Assembly: GCF_003086295.3 (NCBI RefSeq)
Contig: NC_092046.1
Span: 101,349,363 to 101,413,362 of the forward strand
DNA length: 64,000 nt
DNA from: Arachis hypogaea
Lineage: Eukaryota > Streptophyta > Magnoliopsida > Fabales > Fabaceae
Direction: 5' to 3'
The notes beneath the pieces are model-generated. The model saw nothing but the letters and a program-made list of their open reading frames with translations. It had not been told where the DNA came from and did no database searches. The position numbers were made by a program, and so were the translations under genes. How positions within the stretch are numbered: position 1 is the stretch's first letter; every line of letters begins with the position of its first letter. Shown here one piece after another: positions 33,521 through 43,968 of the stretch.

Positions 33521-34917
33521 ACATTTATCATTATTTTGTGCTATTTTTAGTATTTTGCACTTCGCTTTATTACACCTTCTGGGATTTGTGTATATATATT
33601 TGTTGTTTTGGTACTTTTATTTTAGTTGTTGCATTTCGCACCGTGGTTGGTAGATATTTCATACTTTTAGTTAGATTTGCTTTATGTAGTTGCTTTATCT
33701 CTTTAGTTGTGATTAGAAAAATATTTTGGATTGTTGAAACCCAAGTTTACCCTTTTTACATAAGAAATTTGGTTTGATTGAAAAAGAAGGGATAAACTAA
33801 GGAAATTTTACAAGTTTTAAATCACAACATGCATTTAGAATAAGTTTGGCAAACAATGAAATTTTCCAAGAATTTATCTATAGGGCCCCACCCCAATTGA
33901 TTGAAAATCTTTGTAGAACTTGCTTGAATTATATATTTTGTGAAGCATGTTTTTGAGCTAAGAACACAAGCATGTGAGATTTGAGCCTAATGATGTGGCT
34001 ACATCTTATAACCACTTATTTTTCTTCTTGTGTGCAATTGTTCTCTTTCTATGATTGTGATCCTTGATTTGTTTAATTATATATGTCCATTATTCCTTGT
34101 ATTCATGCATTTATATGATTGAGGTCATCATTTCATTCAGCTCACTCATCCAAATAAGCCTACCTTTTACCTTCCATTGTTAGCCAATTTTAAGCCTATG
34201 CTTAACCCAATTGTTCTTTATTTTAGCACATTACAAGCCTAAAGCAAAAAATAATAAATGGCCCTTGTTTGGATCTTTGATTAGCTTAGGCTAGTGAGAG
34301 TGCTTATTATTCAAGTTTGGGGAGGTTTGGGGACATTGGTTGGGATAAAAGGGTGTTTTATATTTCTACATTTGGGAATTGGGTGCATGCTCATGTATTA
34401 ATCAAATGTTAGACCTTATGCATTGATGTTCTTATATATAGTTTGAAAGAAAGAAAAATGAGAAAAACAAAAGAAAAGAAAAAGAAAAATATGGAAAAGA
34501 AAAGAAAAAAATAGAAAAAGAAAGAAAGAAAAGAAGAAAAGAAAGACAATAAAAGGGGACAAAATGCCTCAAAGCAAAATTCAATAAGGATCAATGCATA
34601 AGTGTTGTGAAATGAAAAGAAAATGCATGATTATGTGAAAAAGTGAAGAATGGGTAGTTAGGTTAGAACTTAATTGTATAGGTTATCATAGGATAGGTGG
34701 GAAAGTCTAGGTTAATCAAAGATTCAAATTCTAGTCCACTTAACCATATATGACCCGACCTTGACCCTAGTCCCATTACAGCATTTGAGAAAAACCTCAT
34801 GATAATTTTATGCATACATTGAATAATTGTTAATTGTTAGATGAAGAACAAATTTTGGAAAGCATGATTAGGGGGGAGGGGGAATTGAGTGAATCAACCC
34901 TTAAACACTTGAGTGAC
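33521..34917 (+). mobile_element. Element D, 3' noncoding interior (left piece)
   Basis: AT-rich with an A/G low-complexity stretch (34444-34560). It has a copy of the pre-LTR tract (CAAGTTTGGGGAGGT, 34313-34327). It ends in the duplication GTGAC (34913-34917) and resumes at 54670. Confidence 0.75.
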
Positions 34918-36654
34918 TGATGAGCGGATAATTTACACCCTTTTGGCATTGTTTTTAGGTAGTTTTTAGTATGATTTAATTACTTTTTATTATATTTTTA
35001 TTAATATTTATTCCAAAATCACATTTCTGGACTTTACTATGAGTTTGTATGTTTTTCTGTGATTTCAGGTATTTTCTGGCTGAAATTGAGGGACCTGAGC
35101 AAAAATTTGATTCAGAGGCTGAAAAAGGACTGTAGATGCTGTTGGATTCTGACCCTTCTGCACTCAAACTGGATTTTCTGGAGTTACAGAAACCCAATTG
35201 GCACGTTCTTAATTGCGTTGGAACGTAGACATCCTGGGATTTCCAGCAATATATAATAGTCCATACTTTGCTCGAGATTTGATGGCCCAAACTGGCGCTA
35301 AAAGCCAGCCTAAAACTTCCTGGCGTAAAACGCCCAAACTGGCACCAGAATTGGAGTTAAACACCCAAACTGGCACCCAAGCTGGCGTTTAACTCCAAGA
35401 ACAGCCTATCCATGTGTAAAGCTCAATGCTCAGCCCAAGCACACACCAAGTGGGCCCCGGAAGTGGATTTCTGCACTATCTGCACTTAGTTACTCATTTT
35501 CTGTAAACCCTGGGTTACTAGTTTAGTATAAAAACTACTTTTAAAGATTTATTATATATCTTTGGATCATCTTTGGATCACTTTTGATCTTCTGACCATT
35601 GTTCACATTTTGAGAGGCTGGCCTCATGGCCATGCCTAGACTATTTTCACTTATATATTTTCTACGGTGGAGTTTCTACACCCCAAAGATTAAGGTGTGG
35701 AGCACTGCTATTCTTCATGAATTAATGCAAGTACTATTGTTTTTCTTTCAATTCATGCCTACTTCTTCTCCAAGATATACTATTGTACTTAATTCAGTTA
35801 AGTCAGAATGAAGGGTTGACCTGTGACAATCACCCACTATCTTCGTTACTCGCTTAGCTAAGATCCGGGTGCCTGACAACCACAAACGGTCTACATGATG
35901 TTCAACGTAATCATTGGACAACAGCCGGAGTATATTCTCTTGGGTTTCTAATCAAAGATTCACATCATCTCTCCTGACAACAGAGCATATGAATCTAAGA
36001 TTAGAACCATCGTGGTATAAGCTATAACCAATTGGTAGCATTCTTGGGATCCAGAAAGTCTAAACCTTGTCTGTGGTATTCCGAGTAGGATCCGGGAAGG
36101 GATGACTGTGACGAGCTTCAAACCTGCGAATGTTGGGCGCAGTGACAGTGTGCAAAAGGACAAGGGTCTTATTCCAATGCTAGTGGGAACCGACAGATGA
36201 TTAGCCGTGCAGTAGCTGTACATGGTATTTTTCATCCGAGACGAGAAATCTGACAGTTGATTAGCCGTGCAGAGATCGTACCTGGTATTTTTCATCCGAG
36301 AGGATCATACAGCTTGCCATGGAAGGGAGTATGCATGGTTAGAAGAAGGCAATAGGAAAGCAGAGGTTTAGAAGCAACAAAGCATCTCCAGACGCTTATC
36401 TGAAATTCCCACCAATGAATTACATAAGTAACTTTATTTTATTTTATGTTTTATTTATATTTTAATTATCAAAACTTCATAACCATTTGAATCCGCCTGA
36501 CTGAGATTTACAAGGATGACCATAACTTGCTTCAAGCCGACAATCTCCGTGGGATCGACCCTTACTCACGTAAGGTATTACTTGGACGACCAAGTGCACT
36601 TGCTGGTTAGTTGTGCGGAGTTGTGTAAAGTGTGAATCACAATTTCCCACACCA
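34918..36654 (+). repeat. Element F, 5' LTR
   Basis: TGATGAGCGGATAATTTACA to ...CCCACACCA. It contains GGCGTTTAAC-type words (35290-35400) and the TATA box TATAAAAA at 35527-35534 (3' LTR copy 53553-53560). Confidence 0.9.
35527..35534 (+). promoter_or_regulatory. TATA box, 5' LTR of F
   Basis: TTAGTATAAAAACTAC context, about 130-240 bp downstream of the palindromic words. Confidence 0.5.
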
Positions 36655-36660
36655 AGTTTT

Positions 36661-36678
36661 TGGCGCCGTTGCCGGGGA
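36661..36678 (+). other. Primer binding site, element F
   Basis: TGGCGCCGTTGCCGGGGA, a perfect tRNA-Asp type site 6 nt after the LTR. Confidence 0.9.
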
Positions 36679-36709
36679 TTGTTCAAGTTCATCTTGTTGC
36701 TTAGATTAG

Positions 36710-36714
36710 GTAAT
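36710..36714. repeat. Target-site duplication of element G (left copy)
   Basis: GTAAT. The right copy reads GCAAT (46744-46748), with one transition since insertion. Confidence 0.75.
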
Positions 36715-38431
36715 TGATGAGCAGATAATTTATACGCTTTTTGACATTGTTTTTAGTAGGATCTAGTTACTTTTAGGGATGTTTTCATTAGTTTTTATGT
36801 TAAATTCACATTTCTGGACTTTACTATGAGTTTGTGTGTTTTTCTGTGATTTCAGGTATTTTCTGGCTGAAATTGAGGGACTTGAGCAAAAATCAGATTC
36901 AGAGGTTGAAGAAGGACTGCTGATGCTGTTGGATTCTGACCTCCCTGCACTAAAAATGGATTTTCTGGAGCTACAGAACTCTAAATGGCGCGCTTCTAAT
37001 TGCGTTGGAAAGTGGACATCCAGGGCTTTCCAGCAATATATAATAGTCCATACTTTGCCCAAGTTTAGACGACGCAAACTAGCGTTCAACGCCAGCTCTC
37101 TGCCCAATTCTGGAGTTCAGCGCCAGAAAGGGATCAAAAACCAGAGTTGAACGCCAGAAATGGATCAAAACCTGGCGTTCAACTCCACAAATGGCCTCTG
37201 CACCTGGAAAGTTAAAGCTCATCCCAAGCACACACCAAGTGGGCCCCGGAAGTGGATTTATGCATCAATTACTTACTTCTGTAAACCCTAGTAGCTAGTT
37301 TATTATAAATAGGACCTCTTACTATTGTATTAGACATCCTGGATTGTATTTTGATCCTATGATCTCGTTTTGGGGGCTGGCCATCTCGGCCATGCCTGGA
37401 CCTTTCACTTATGTATTTTCAACGGTAGAGTTTCTGCACTCCATAGATTAAGGTGTGGAGCTCTGCTGTTCCTCAAAGATTAATGTAAAGTACTACAGTT
37501 TTCTATTCAATTCATCTTATTTCGCTTCTAAGATATTCATTCGCACTTCAACCTGAATGTGATGAACGTGACAATCATCATCATTCCCTATGAACGCGTG
37601 CCTGACAACCACTTCCGTTCTACATCAGATTGAATGAGTATCTCTTAGATCTCTTAATCGGAGTCTTCGTGGTGTAAGCTAGAATGATGGCGGCATTCAA
37701 GAGAATCCGGAAGGTCTAAACCTTGTCTGTGGTATTCCGAGTAGGATTCAATGATTGAATGACTGTGACGAGCTTCAAACTCGCGATTGCTGGGCATAGT
37801 GACAGACACAAAAGGATAGTAAATCCTATTCCAGCATGATCGAGAACCGACAGATGAATAGCCGTGCCGTGACAGGGTGCGTTGACCATTTTCACTGAGA
37901 GGATAGGATGAAACCATTGACAAGGGTGATGCTCCAGACGATTAGCCGTGCCGTGACAGGGCATTTGGATCATTTTCCCGAGAGAAGACCGAAAGTAGCC
38001 ATTGACAGTGGTGATGTATCACATAAAGCCAGCCATGGAAAGGAGTAAGACTGATTGGATGAAGATAGCAGGAGAGCAGAGGTTCAGAGGAACGAAAGCA
38101 TCTCTATTCGCTTATCTGAAATTCTCACCAGTGATTTACATAAGTATTTCTATCCCTATTTTATTAATTAATTTCGAAAACCTCATTACTATTTTATATC
38201 TGCCTGACTGAGATTTGCAAGGTGACCATAGCTTGCTTCATACCAACAATCTCCGTGGGATTCGACCCTTACTCACGTAAGGTATTACTTGGATGACCCA
38301 GTGCACTTGCTGGTTAGTTGTGCGAAGTTGTGAACCATGGTATTGGCATCATGTTTTTGGCGCCATTACCAGGGAAAGAAAGAGCGATGAATTTTACATA
38401 ATCAAAGTGTAATCACAATTTCTGCGCACCA
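36715..38431 (+). repeat. Element G, 5' LTR
   Basis: TGATGAGCAGATAATTTATA to ...TTCTGCGCACCA. It contains GGCGTTCAAC words (37075-37185), TATAAATA at 37304-37311 and, unusually, a primer-site-like TGGCGCCATTACCAGGGA at 38358-38375 inside the LTR. Confidence 0.9.
37304..37311 (+). promoter_or_regulatory. TATA box, 5' LTR of G
   Basis: TTATTATAAATAGGACC context. The 3' LTR copy is at 45615-45622. Confidence 0.6.
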
Positions 38432-38437
38432 AGTTTT

Positions 38438-38548
38438 TGGCGCCGTTGTCGGGGATTATTCGAGTTTTCGGCAAGCTTTTGGTCCGGTAACATCAGTGCC
38501 AAGTTTGATCCGGCAACAACACCAAGTTTTTGGCGCCGTTGCCGGGGA
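38438..38548 (+). other. Two successive primer binding sites, element G
   Basis: TGGCGCCGTTGTCGGGGA at 38438-38455 (6 nt after the LTR) and a perfect TGGCGCCGTTGCCGGGGA at 38531-38548. With the copy inside the LTR (38358-38375) there are three in a row. Confidence 0.8.
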
Positions 38549-40378
38549 TTGTTCGAGTTTGGACAACTGACGGTTCATCTTGTTGCTCAGATTAGGTAAT
38601 TTCCTTTTGTTTTGTTTCCAAAAATTTTTCAAAAATCTTTCAAAAATTTCTCCTTTGTTCTTGAAAAAAAAAATAAAAAAAAAAAAATAAAAATAATGTT
38701 TTCAAAAAATAAATTATTCTATGGCTTCAAAACTTTCAAGAATGAATTCTAGAGTTTCATGGTAACATGTTGAATCCTATCTGGCTGAAAAGCCATACCC
38801 AAACTCCTTTGGGATTGGTCTTCAACTAATCACCTCAATGGATGTAAATCCATTCTAAAGCTTGACTGGCTATTAAGCCATGTCTAACCCTCATATTGGA
38901 GCTTTAGACTAAAGAGTACAAGATTCCTGGAATTCATATGAAAAATTTTGAATCCTTATTTTTTCTTTTTCAAAATGATTTTCGAAAATTTTAAAATAAA
39001 AATACAAAAAAAAATCATAAAATCATAAAAATCAAAAATATTTTGTGTTTCTTGTTTCAGTCTTGAGTCATGTTATAAGTTTGGTGTCAATTGCATGTGC
39101 ATCTTGCATTTTTCGAAAATTCTCATGCATTCATAGTGTTCTTCATGATCTTCAAGTTGTTCTTGGTAAGTCTTCTTGTTTGATCTTTGCATTTGCATGT
39201 TTTGTGTCTTTTCTTGTTTTTCATATGCATTCTTGAATTCTTAGTGTCTAAGCATTAAAGAATTCTAAGTTTGGTGTCTTGCATGTTTTCCTTGCATTAA
39301 AAATTTTTCAAAAATATGTTCTTGGTGTTCATCTTGACATTCAAAGTGTTCTTGGTGTTCATCTTGACATTCATAGCATTCTTGCATGCATTCATTGTTT
39401 TAATCTAAAAATTTCATGCATTGCATCATTTTTCTTGTTTTTCTCTCTCATCATAAAAATTCAAAAATAAAAAAAATATCTTTCCCTTTTTCTCTCTTAA
39501 AATTTCAAAAATTAGATTTGACTTTTTCAAAAACTTTTAAAATCTAGTTGTTTTTATGAGTCAAATCAAATTTTCAATTTAAAAATCTCATCTTTTTCAA
39601 AATCTTTTTCAAAAATCAAATCTTTTTCATTTTTTTTAGTTATTTTCGAAAATTTCAAAAATCTTTTTCTTAATTTTAACTCAAATTTTCGAAAATAACA
39701 ATAACAATTAATGTTTTGATTCAAAAATTTCAAGTTTGTTAATTACGTGTTAAGAAAGATTCAAACTTTAAGTTCTAGAATCATATCTTGTGATTTCTTG
39801 TGAATCAAGTCATTAATTGTGATTTTAAAAATCAAATCTTTTTCAAAACTAATCTCAATCATATATTTTCAAAAGTATCTTCTTATCTTATCTTTTTCAA
39901 AATTTGATTTCAAAATATCTTCTCTAACTTCCCAACTCCTTATCTTTTCAAAATTTGTTTCAACCAACTAACTAACTTTTTGTTTGTTTCTTATCTTTTT
40001 CAAAACTACCTAACTAACTCTTTCTCTCTCTAATTTTCGAAAATATCTCCCTCTTTTTCAAAATTTCTTTTTAATTAAACTAATTATTTTATTTTTTATT
40101 TGAATTTTCGAAAAACTACTAACCCTTTTCAAAATTAATTTTCGAAAATTACTAACCCTCTTTCAAAAATTATTTTCGAAAATCCTCTCCCTCTCTCATC
40201 TTATTCTATTTATTTATTCATCTACTAACATCTCTTCCTCACATCACTCACCAAATTCGAACCCCCTCTTCTATCTGTGTTCAAATTTTTCTTCTTCTTC
40301 TTTTTCTACTAACAATAAGGAACCTCTTTACTGCGAAATAGAGGATTCCTCTTCTTTTCTTTTTCTCTTCTCTTTCTT
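38549..40378 (+). mobile_element. Element G, AT-rich 5' leader
   Basis: 1.8 kb between primer sites and gag. It holds eight copies of the palindrome TTTTCGAAAA (near 38980, 39110, 39642, 39685, 40031, 40101, 40138, 40172). It also has two copies of TAAGTTTGGTGT (39076-39087, 39266-39277) and a small tandem repeat (GTTCTTGGTGTTCATCTTG, 39320-39366). No coding frame. Confidence 0.75.
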
Positions 40379-42697
40379 ATGAGAAGGGATAGAGAAAAAT
40401 GCATTCTTGTTGAAGCTGATCCAGAACCTGAAAGGACTCTGAAGAGGAAACTAAGAGAAGCTAAATTACAACAATCCAGAGACAACTTGATTGAAAATTT
40501 CGAACAAGTAAAGGAGATGGCAGCCGAACCCAACAACAATGCAAGGAGAATGCTTGGTGACTTTACTGCACCTAATTCCAATTTACATGGAAGAAGCATC
40601 TCCATTCCTGCCATTGGAGCAAACAATTTTGAGCTGAAACCTCAGCTAGTTTCTCTGATGCAGCAGAACTGCAAGTTTCATGGACTTCCATCTGAAGATC
40701 CTTTTCAGTTCTTAACTGAATTCTTGCAGATATGTGATACTGTTAAGACTAATGGAGTAGATCCTGAAGTCTACAGGCTCATGCTTTTCCCTTTTGCTGT
40801 AAGAGACAGAGCTAGAGTATGGTTGGACTCTCAACCCAGAGATAGCCTAAACTCTTGGGATAAGCTGGTCATGGCTTTCATAGCCAAGTTCTTTCCTCCT
40901 CAAAAGCTTAGTAAACTTAGAGTGGACGTTCAGACCTTCAGACACAAAGAAGGTGAATCCCTCTATGAAGCTTGGGAGAGATACAAAGGACTGACCAAAA
41001 AGTGTCCTACTGACATGCTTTCAGAATTGACCATCCTGGATATATTCTATGATGGTTTATCTGAGCTATCAAAGATGTCATTAGATACTTCTGCAGGTGG
41101 ATCCATTCACCTAAAGAAAATGCCTGCAGAAGCTCAAGAACTCATTAACATGGTTGCTAATAACCAGTTCATGTACACTTCTGAGAGGAATCCTGTGAGT
41201 AATGGGACGCCTATGAAGAAGGGAGTTCTTGAAATTGATACTCTGAATGCCATATTGGCTCAGAATAAAATATTGACTCAGCAAGTCAATATGCTTTCTC
41301 AGATTCTGAATGGAATGCAAGCTGCATCCAACAGTACTCAAGAGGCATCTTCTAAAGAAGAAGCTTATGATCCTGAAAACCCTGCAATAGCAGAGATGAA
41401 TTACTTAGGTGAACCTTATGGAAACACCTATAATCCATCATGGATAAATCATCCAAATCTCTCATGGAAGGATCAAAGGCCTCAACAAGGCTTTAATAAT
41501 GGTGGAAAAAACAGGTTTAGCAATAGCAAGCCTTTTCCATCATCCACTCAGCAACAGACAGAGAATTCTGAGCAGAATCCATCTAGCTTAGCAAACTTAG
41601 TCTCTGATCTATCTAAGGCCACTGTGAGTTTCATGAATGAAACAAGGTCTTCCATTAGAAATTTGGAAGCACAAGTGGGCCAGCTGAGTAAAAGGATCAC
41701 TGAAATCCCTCCTAGTACTCTCCCAAGCAATACAGAAGAGAATCCAAAAAGAGAGTACAAGGCCATTGACATAACCAAAATGGCCGAACCCAATAAGGGA
41801 GAGGAGGACGTGAATCCCAAGGAGGAAGACCTCCTGGGACGCCCAGTGATCAATAAGGAGTTTCCCTCTGAGGAACCAAAGGACTCTGAGGCTCATCTAG
41901 AGACCACAGAGATTCCATTGAACCTCCTTATGCCATTCATGAGCTCTGATGAATATTCCTCTTCTGAAGAGAATGAGGATGTTACTGAAGAGCAAGCTGC
42001 CAAGTTCATTGGTGCAATCATGAAGCTAAATGCCAAATTATTTGGTATTGAGACTTGGGAAGATGAACCTCCCTTGTTCACCAATGAACTAAGTGATCTG
42101 GATCAACTGACATTGCCTCAGAAGAGACAGGATCCTGGAAAGTTCATAATACCTTGTACCATAGGCACCATGATCTTTAAGGCTCTGTGTGATCTTGGTT
42201 CAGGGATAAACCTCATGCCCCTCTTTGTAATAGAGAAACTGGAAATCTATGGGGTGCAAGCTGCTAAAATCTCATTAGAGATGGCAGACAATTCAAGAAA
42301 ACAGGCTTATGGACAAGTAGAGGACGTATTAGTAAAGGTTGAAGGCCTTTACATCCCTGCTGATTTCATAGTCCTGGATACTGGAAAGGAAGAGGATGAA
42401 TCCATCATCCTAGGAAGACCTTTCCTAGCCACAGCAAGAGCTGTGATTGATGTGGACAGAGGAGAATTGATCCTTCAATTAAATAAGGACAACCTTGTGT
42501 TTACAACTCAAGGATCTCTCTCTGCATCCATGAAAAGGAAGCAGAAAAAGCTTCTCTCAAAGCAGAGTCAACCAAAGCCCCCACAGTCAGACTCTAAGTT
42601 TGGTGTTGGGAGGCCACAACCAAACTCTAAGTTTGGTGTTGAACTCCCATATCCAAACTCTAAGTTTGGTGTTGGGGGAGTCTCAACAATGCTCTGA
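40379..42697 (+). CDS. gag: Element G gag-protease polyprotein, uninterrupted
   Basis: 772 codons open from ATG 40379 to TGA 42695-42697. Residues about 80-230 form the gag core (ANNFELKPQL, FAVRDRARVWLDSQP, FIAKFFPPQKL, ESLYEAWERYK), which would build the particle. An Asn/Gln-rich segment and an acidic linker follow. The aspartic protease lies at about residues 580-700, with the active-site loop CDLGSGINLMPL (Asp about 605) and the ILGRPFLATARAVIDV block intact. The end has SKFGV repeated three times, encoded by repeats of CTAAGTTTGGTGTTG. No CCHC knuckle and no reverse transcriptase follow. It is likely still translatable and resembles the gag of C and F. Whether it is expressed cannot be told from sequence. 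Confidence 0.88.
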   Translation: MRRDREKCILVEADPEPERTLKRKLREAKLQQSRDNLIENFEQVKEMAAEPNNNARRMLGDFTAPNSNLHGRSISIPAIGANNFELKPQLVSLMQQNCKFHGLPSEDPFQFLTEFLQICDTVKTNGVDPEVYRLMLFPFAVRDRARVWLDSQPRDSLNSWDKLVMAFIAKFFPPQKLSKLRVDVQTFRHKEGESLYEAWERYKGLTKKCPTDMLSELTILDIFYDGLSELSKMSLDTSAGGSIHLKKMPAEAQELINMVANNQFMYTSERNPVSNGTPMKKGVLEIDTLNAILAQNKILTQQVNMLSQILNGMQAASNSTQEASSKEEAYDPENPAIAEMNYLGEPYGNTYNPSWINHPNLSWKDQRPQQGFNNGGKNRFSNSKPFPSSTQQQTENSEQNPSSLANLVSDLSKATVSFMNETRSSIRNLEAQVGQLSKRITEIPPSTLPSNTEENPKREYKAIDITKMAEPNKGEEDVNPKEEDLLGRPVINKEFPSEEPKDSEAHLETTEIPLNLLMPFMSSDEYSSSEENEDVTEEQAAKFIGAIMKLNAKLFGIETWEDEPPLFTNELSDLDQLTLPQKRQDPGKFIIPCTIGTMIFKALCDLGSGINLMPLFVIEKLEIYGVQAAKISLEMADNSRKQAYGQVEDVLVKVEGLYIPADFIVLDTGKEEDESIILGRPFLATARAVIDVDRGELILQLNKDNLVFTTQGSLSASMKRKQKKLLSKQSQPKPPQSDSKFGVGRPQPNSKFGVELPYPNSKFGVGGVSTML

Positions 42698-42755
42698 ACA
42701 TCTGTGAGGCTCCCTGAGAGCCCACTGTCAAGCTATTGACATTAAAGAAGCGCTT

Positions 42756-42773
42756 GTTGGGAGGCAACCCAAT
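42756..42773 (+). other. Post-ORF hairpin, element G
   Basis: GTTGGG-AGGCAA-CCCAAT: a 5-bp stem plus one G-U pair, 58 nt after the gag-protease stop. Confidence 0.7.
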
Positions 42774-42904
42774 TTCTATTTATCTAACTATATTTTTCTT
42801 AGTTATATGTCTTTATAGGTTCATGATCATGTGGAGTCACAAAATAAACGAAAAATTTAGAAACAGAATCAAGAACAGCAGAAGAAAAATCACACCCTGG
42901 AGGA

Positions 42905-43155
42905 AGCACCTGTCTGGCGTTCAACGCCAGAACAGAGCATGGTTCTGGCGCTGAACACCCAAAATGGGCAGTGTCTGGGCACTGAACGCCCAAAATGGAC
43001 ATCATCTGGGCGCTGAACGCCAGAATGGCACCCTGGAGAAGAGCTGGTGCTGAACGCCCAGAACAAGCATGCTTCTGGCGTTCAACGCCAGAAATGGCCA
43101 ACAAATGGGCGTTGAACGCCCAAAATGGGCACCAACCTGGCGCTGAACGCCCAGA
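42905..43155. repeat. GGCGTTCAACGCC palindrome array inside element G
   Basis: About eight palindromic words in 250 bp. The 17-mer CTGGCGTTCAACGCCAG is at 42914-42930 and 43075-43091; the rest are variants (GGGCGCTGAACGCC and similar). The LTRs of G carry the same TTCAA version (37075-37185, 45390-45500). Confidence 0.85.
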
Positions 43156-43507
43156 AGTTGTGTGCAAGGGCATTTTACATGCCTAATTTGGTGCAAGGTT
43201 GTAAATCCTTGAACACCCCAGGATCTGTGGACCCCACAGGATCCCCACCTACCTCACCCTCTCTCTCCATTCATGATCATCCCTTCTGTTTTCCATTCAC
43301 GACTCACATCCATACATCCCACTTACCTACAAAATTCAATATCTCTTTCCCACCCAATCCCACCCATATGGCCGAATACACACATCCCCCCATCTCCTCC
43401 ATATCTTCTTCTTCTTCCTCTATTCTTTCTTCTTTTGCTCGAGGGCAAGCAACATTCTAAGTTTGGTGTGGTAAAAGCATAAGCTTTTTGTTTTTCCATT
43501 ACCATTG

Positions 43508-43968
43508 ATGGCACCTAAACCTCTAAAAGAGGGGAAGGGAAGACAAAGGCTTCCACCTCCGAGTCATGGGAGATGGAAAGATTCATCTCAAGGGTCTATA
43601 GCTCAGTGGTAGAATATGTGGCTGCAAATCAAGAGATCCCTGAGATACCTCAGGGGATGCACTTCCCTCCACATAAATATTAGGAGCAAATCAACACCTC
43701 CCTAGGAGAATTAAGTTCCAACATGGGATAATTAAGAGTGGAACATCAAGAGCACTCCATCATCCTTCATGAAATAAGAGAAGATCAAAAAGCAATGAGG
43801 GAGGAGCAACAAAGACAAGGAAGAGACATAGAAGAGCTCAAGGACATCTTTGGTTCCTCAAGAAGGAAACGCCAATTCATTCCTTGTTCTTATTTCTTCT
43901 GTTTTTCGTTTTCTATGTTATGTGCTTATCTATGTTTGTGTCTTCATTACATGATCATTAGTAGTTAG
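43508..43968 (+). pseudogene. Element G ORF2 remnant with captured tRNA-Cys half
   Basis: Starts at ATG 43508 (MAPKPLKEGKGRQRL, basic). A frameshift follows, and then the frame SWEMERFIS-RVYSSVVEYVAANQEIPEIPQG runs through a tRNA-Cys-derived stretch without a stop, up to TAG about 43680. The C-terminal coiled-coil-like part (VEHQEHSIILHEIREDQKAMREEQQRQGRDIEELKD) is open at 43738-43850. The Transposase_32-like core is missing, as in F. Confidence 0.65.
43592..43641 (+). other. 5' half of a tRNA-Cys(GCA), retro-captured
   Basis: GGGTCTATAGCTCAGTGGTA continues through D arm and anticodon arm (CTGCAAATC, anticodon GCA at 43623-43625) to GATCCCT. About 44 of 50 positions match plant nuclear tRNA-Cys as I remember it. 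The T arm and 3' acceptor strand are missing, so it is not a working tRNA gene. The same place in F (51487-51580) has ordinary ORF2 sequence. Confidence 0.8.
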
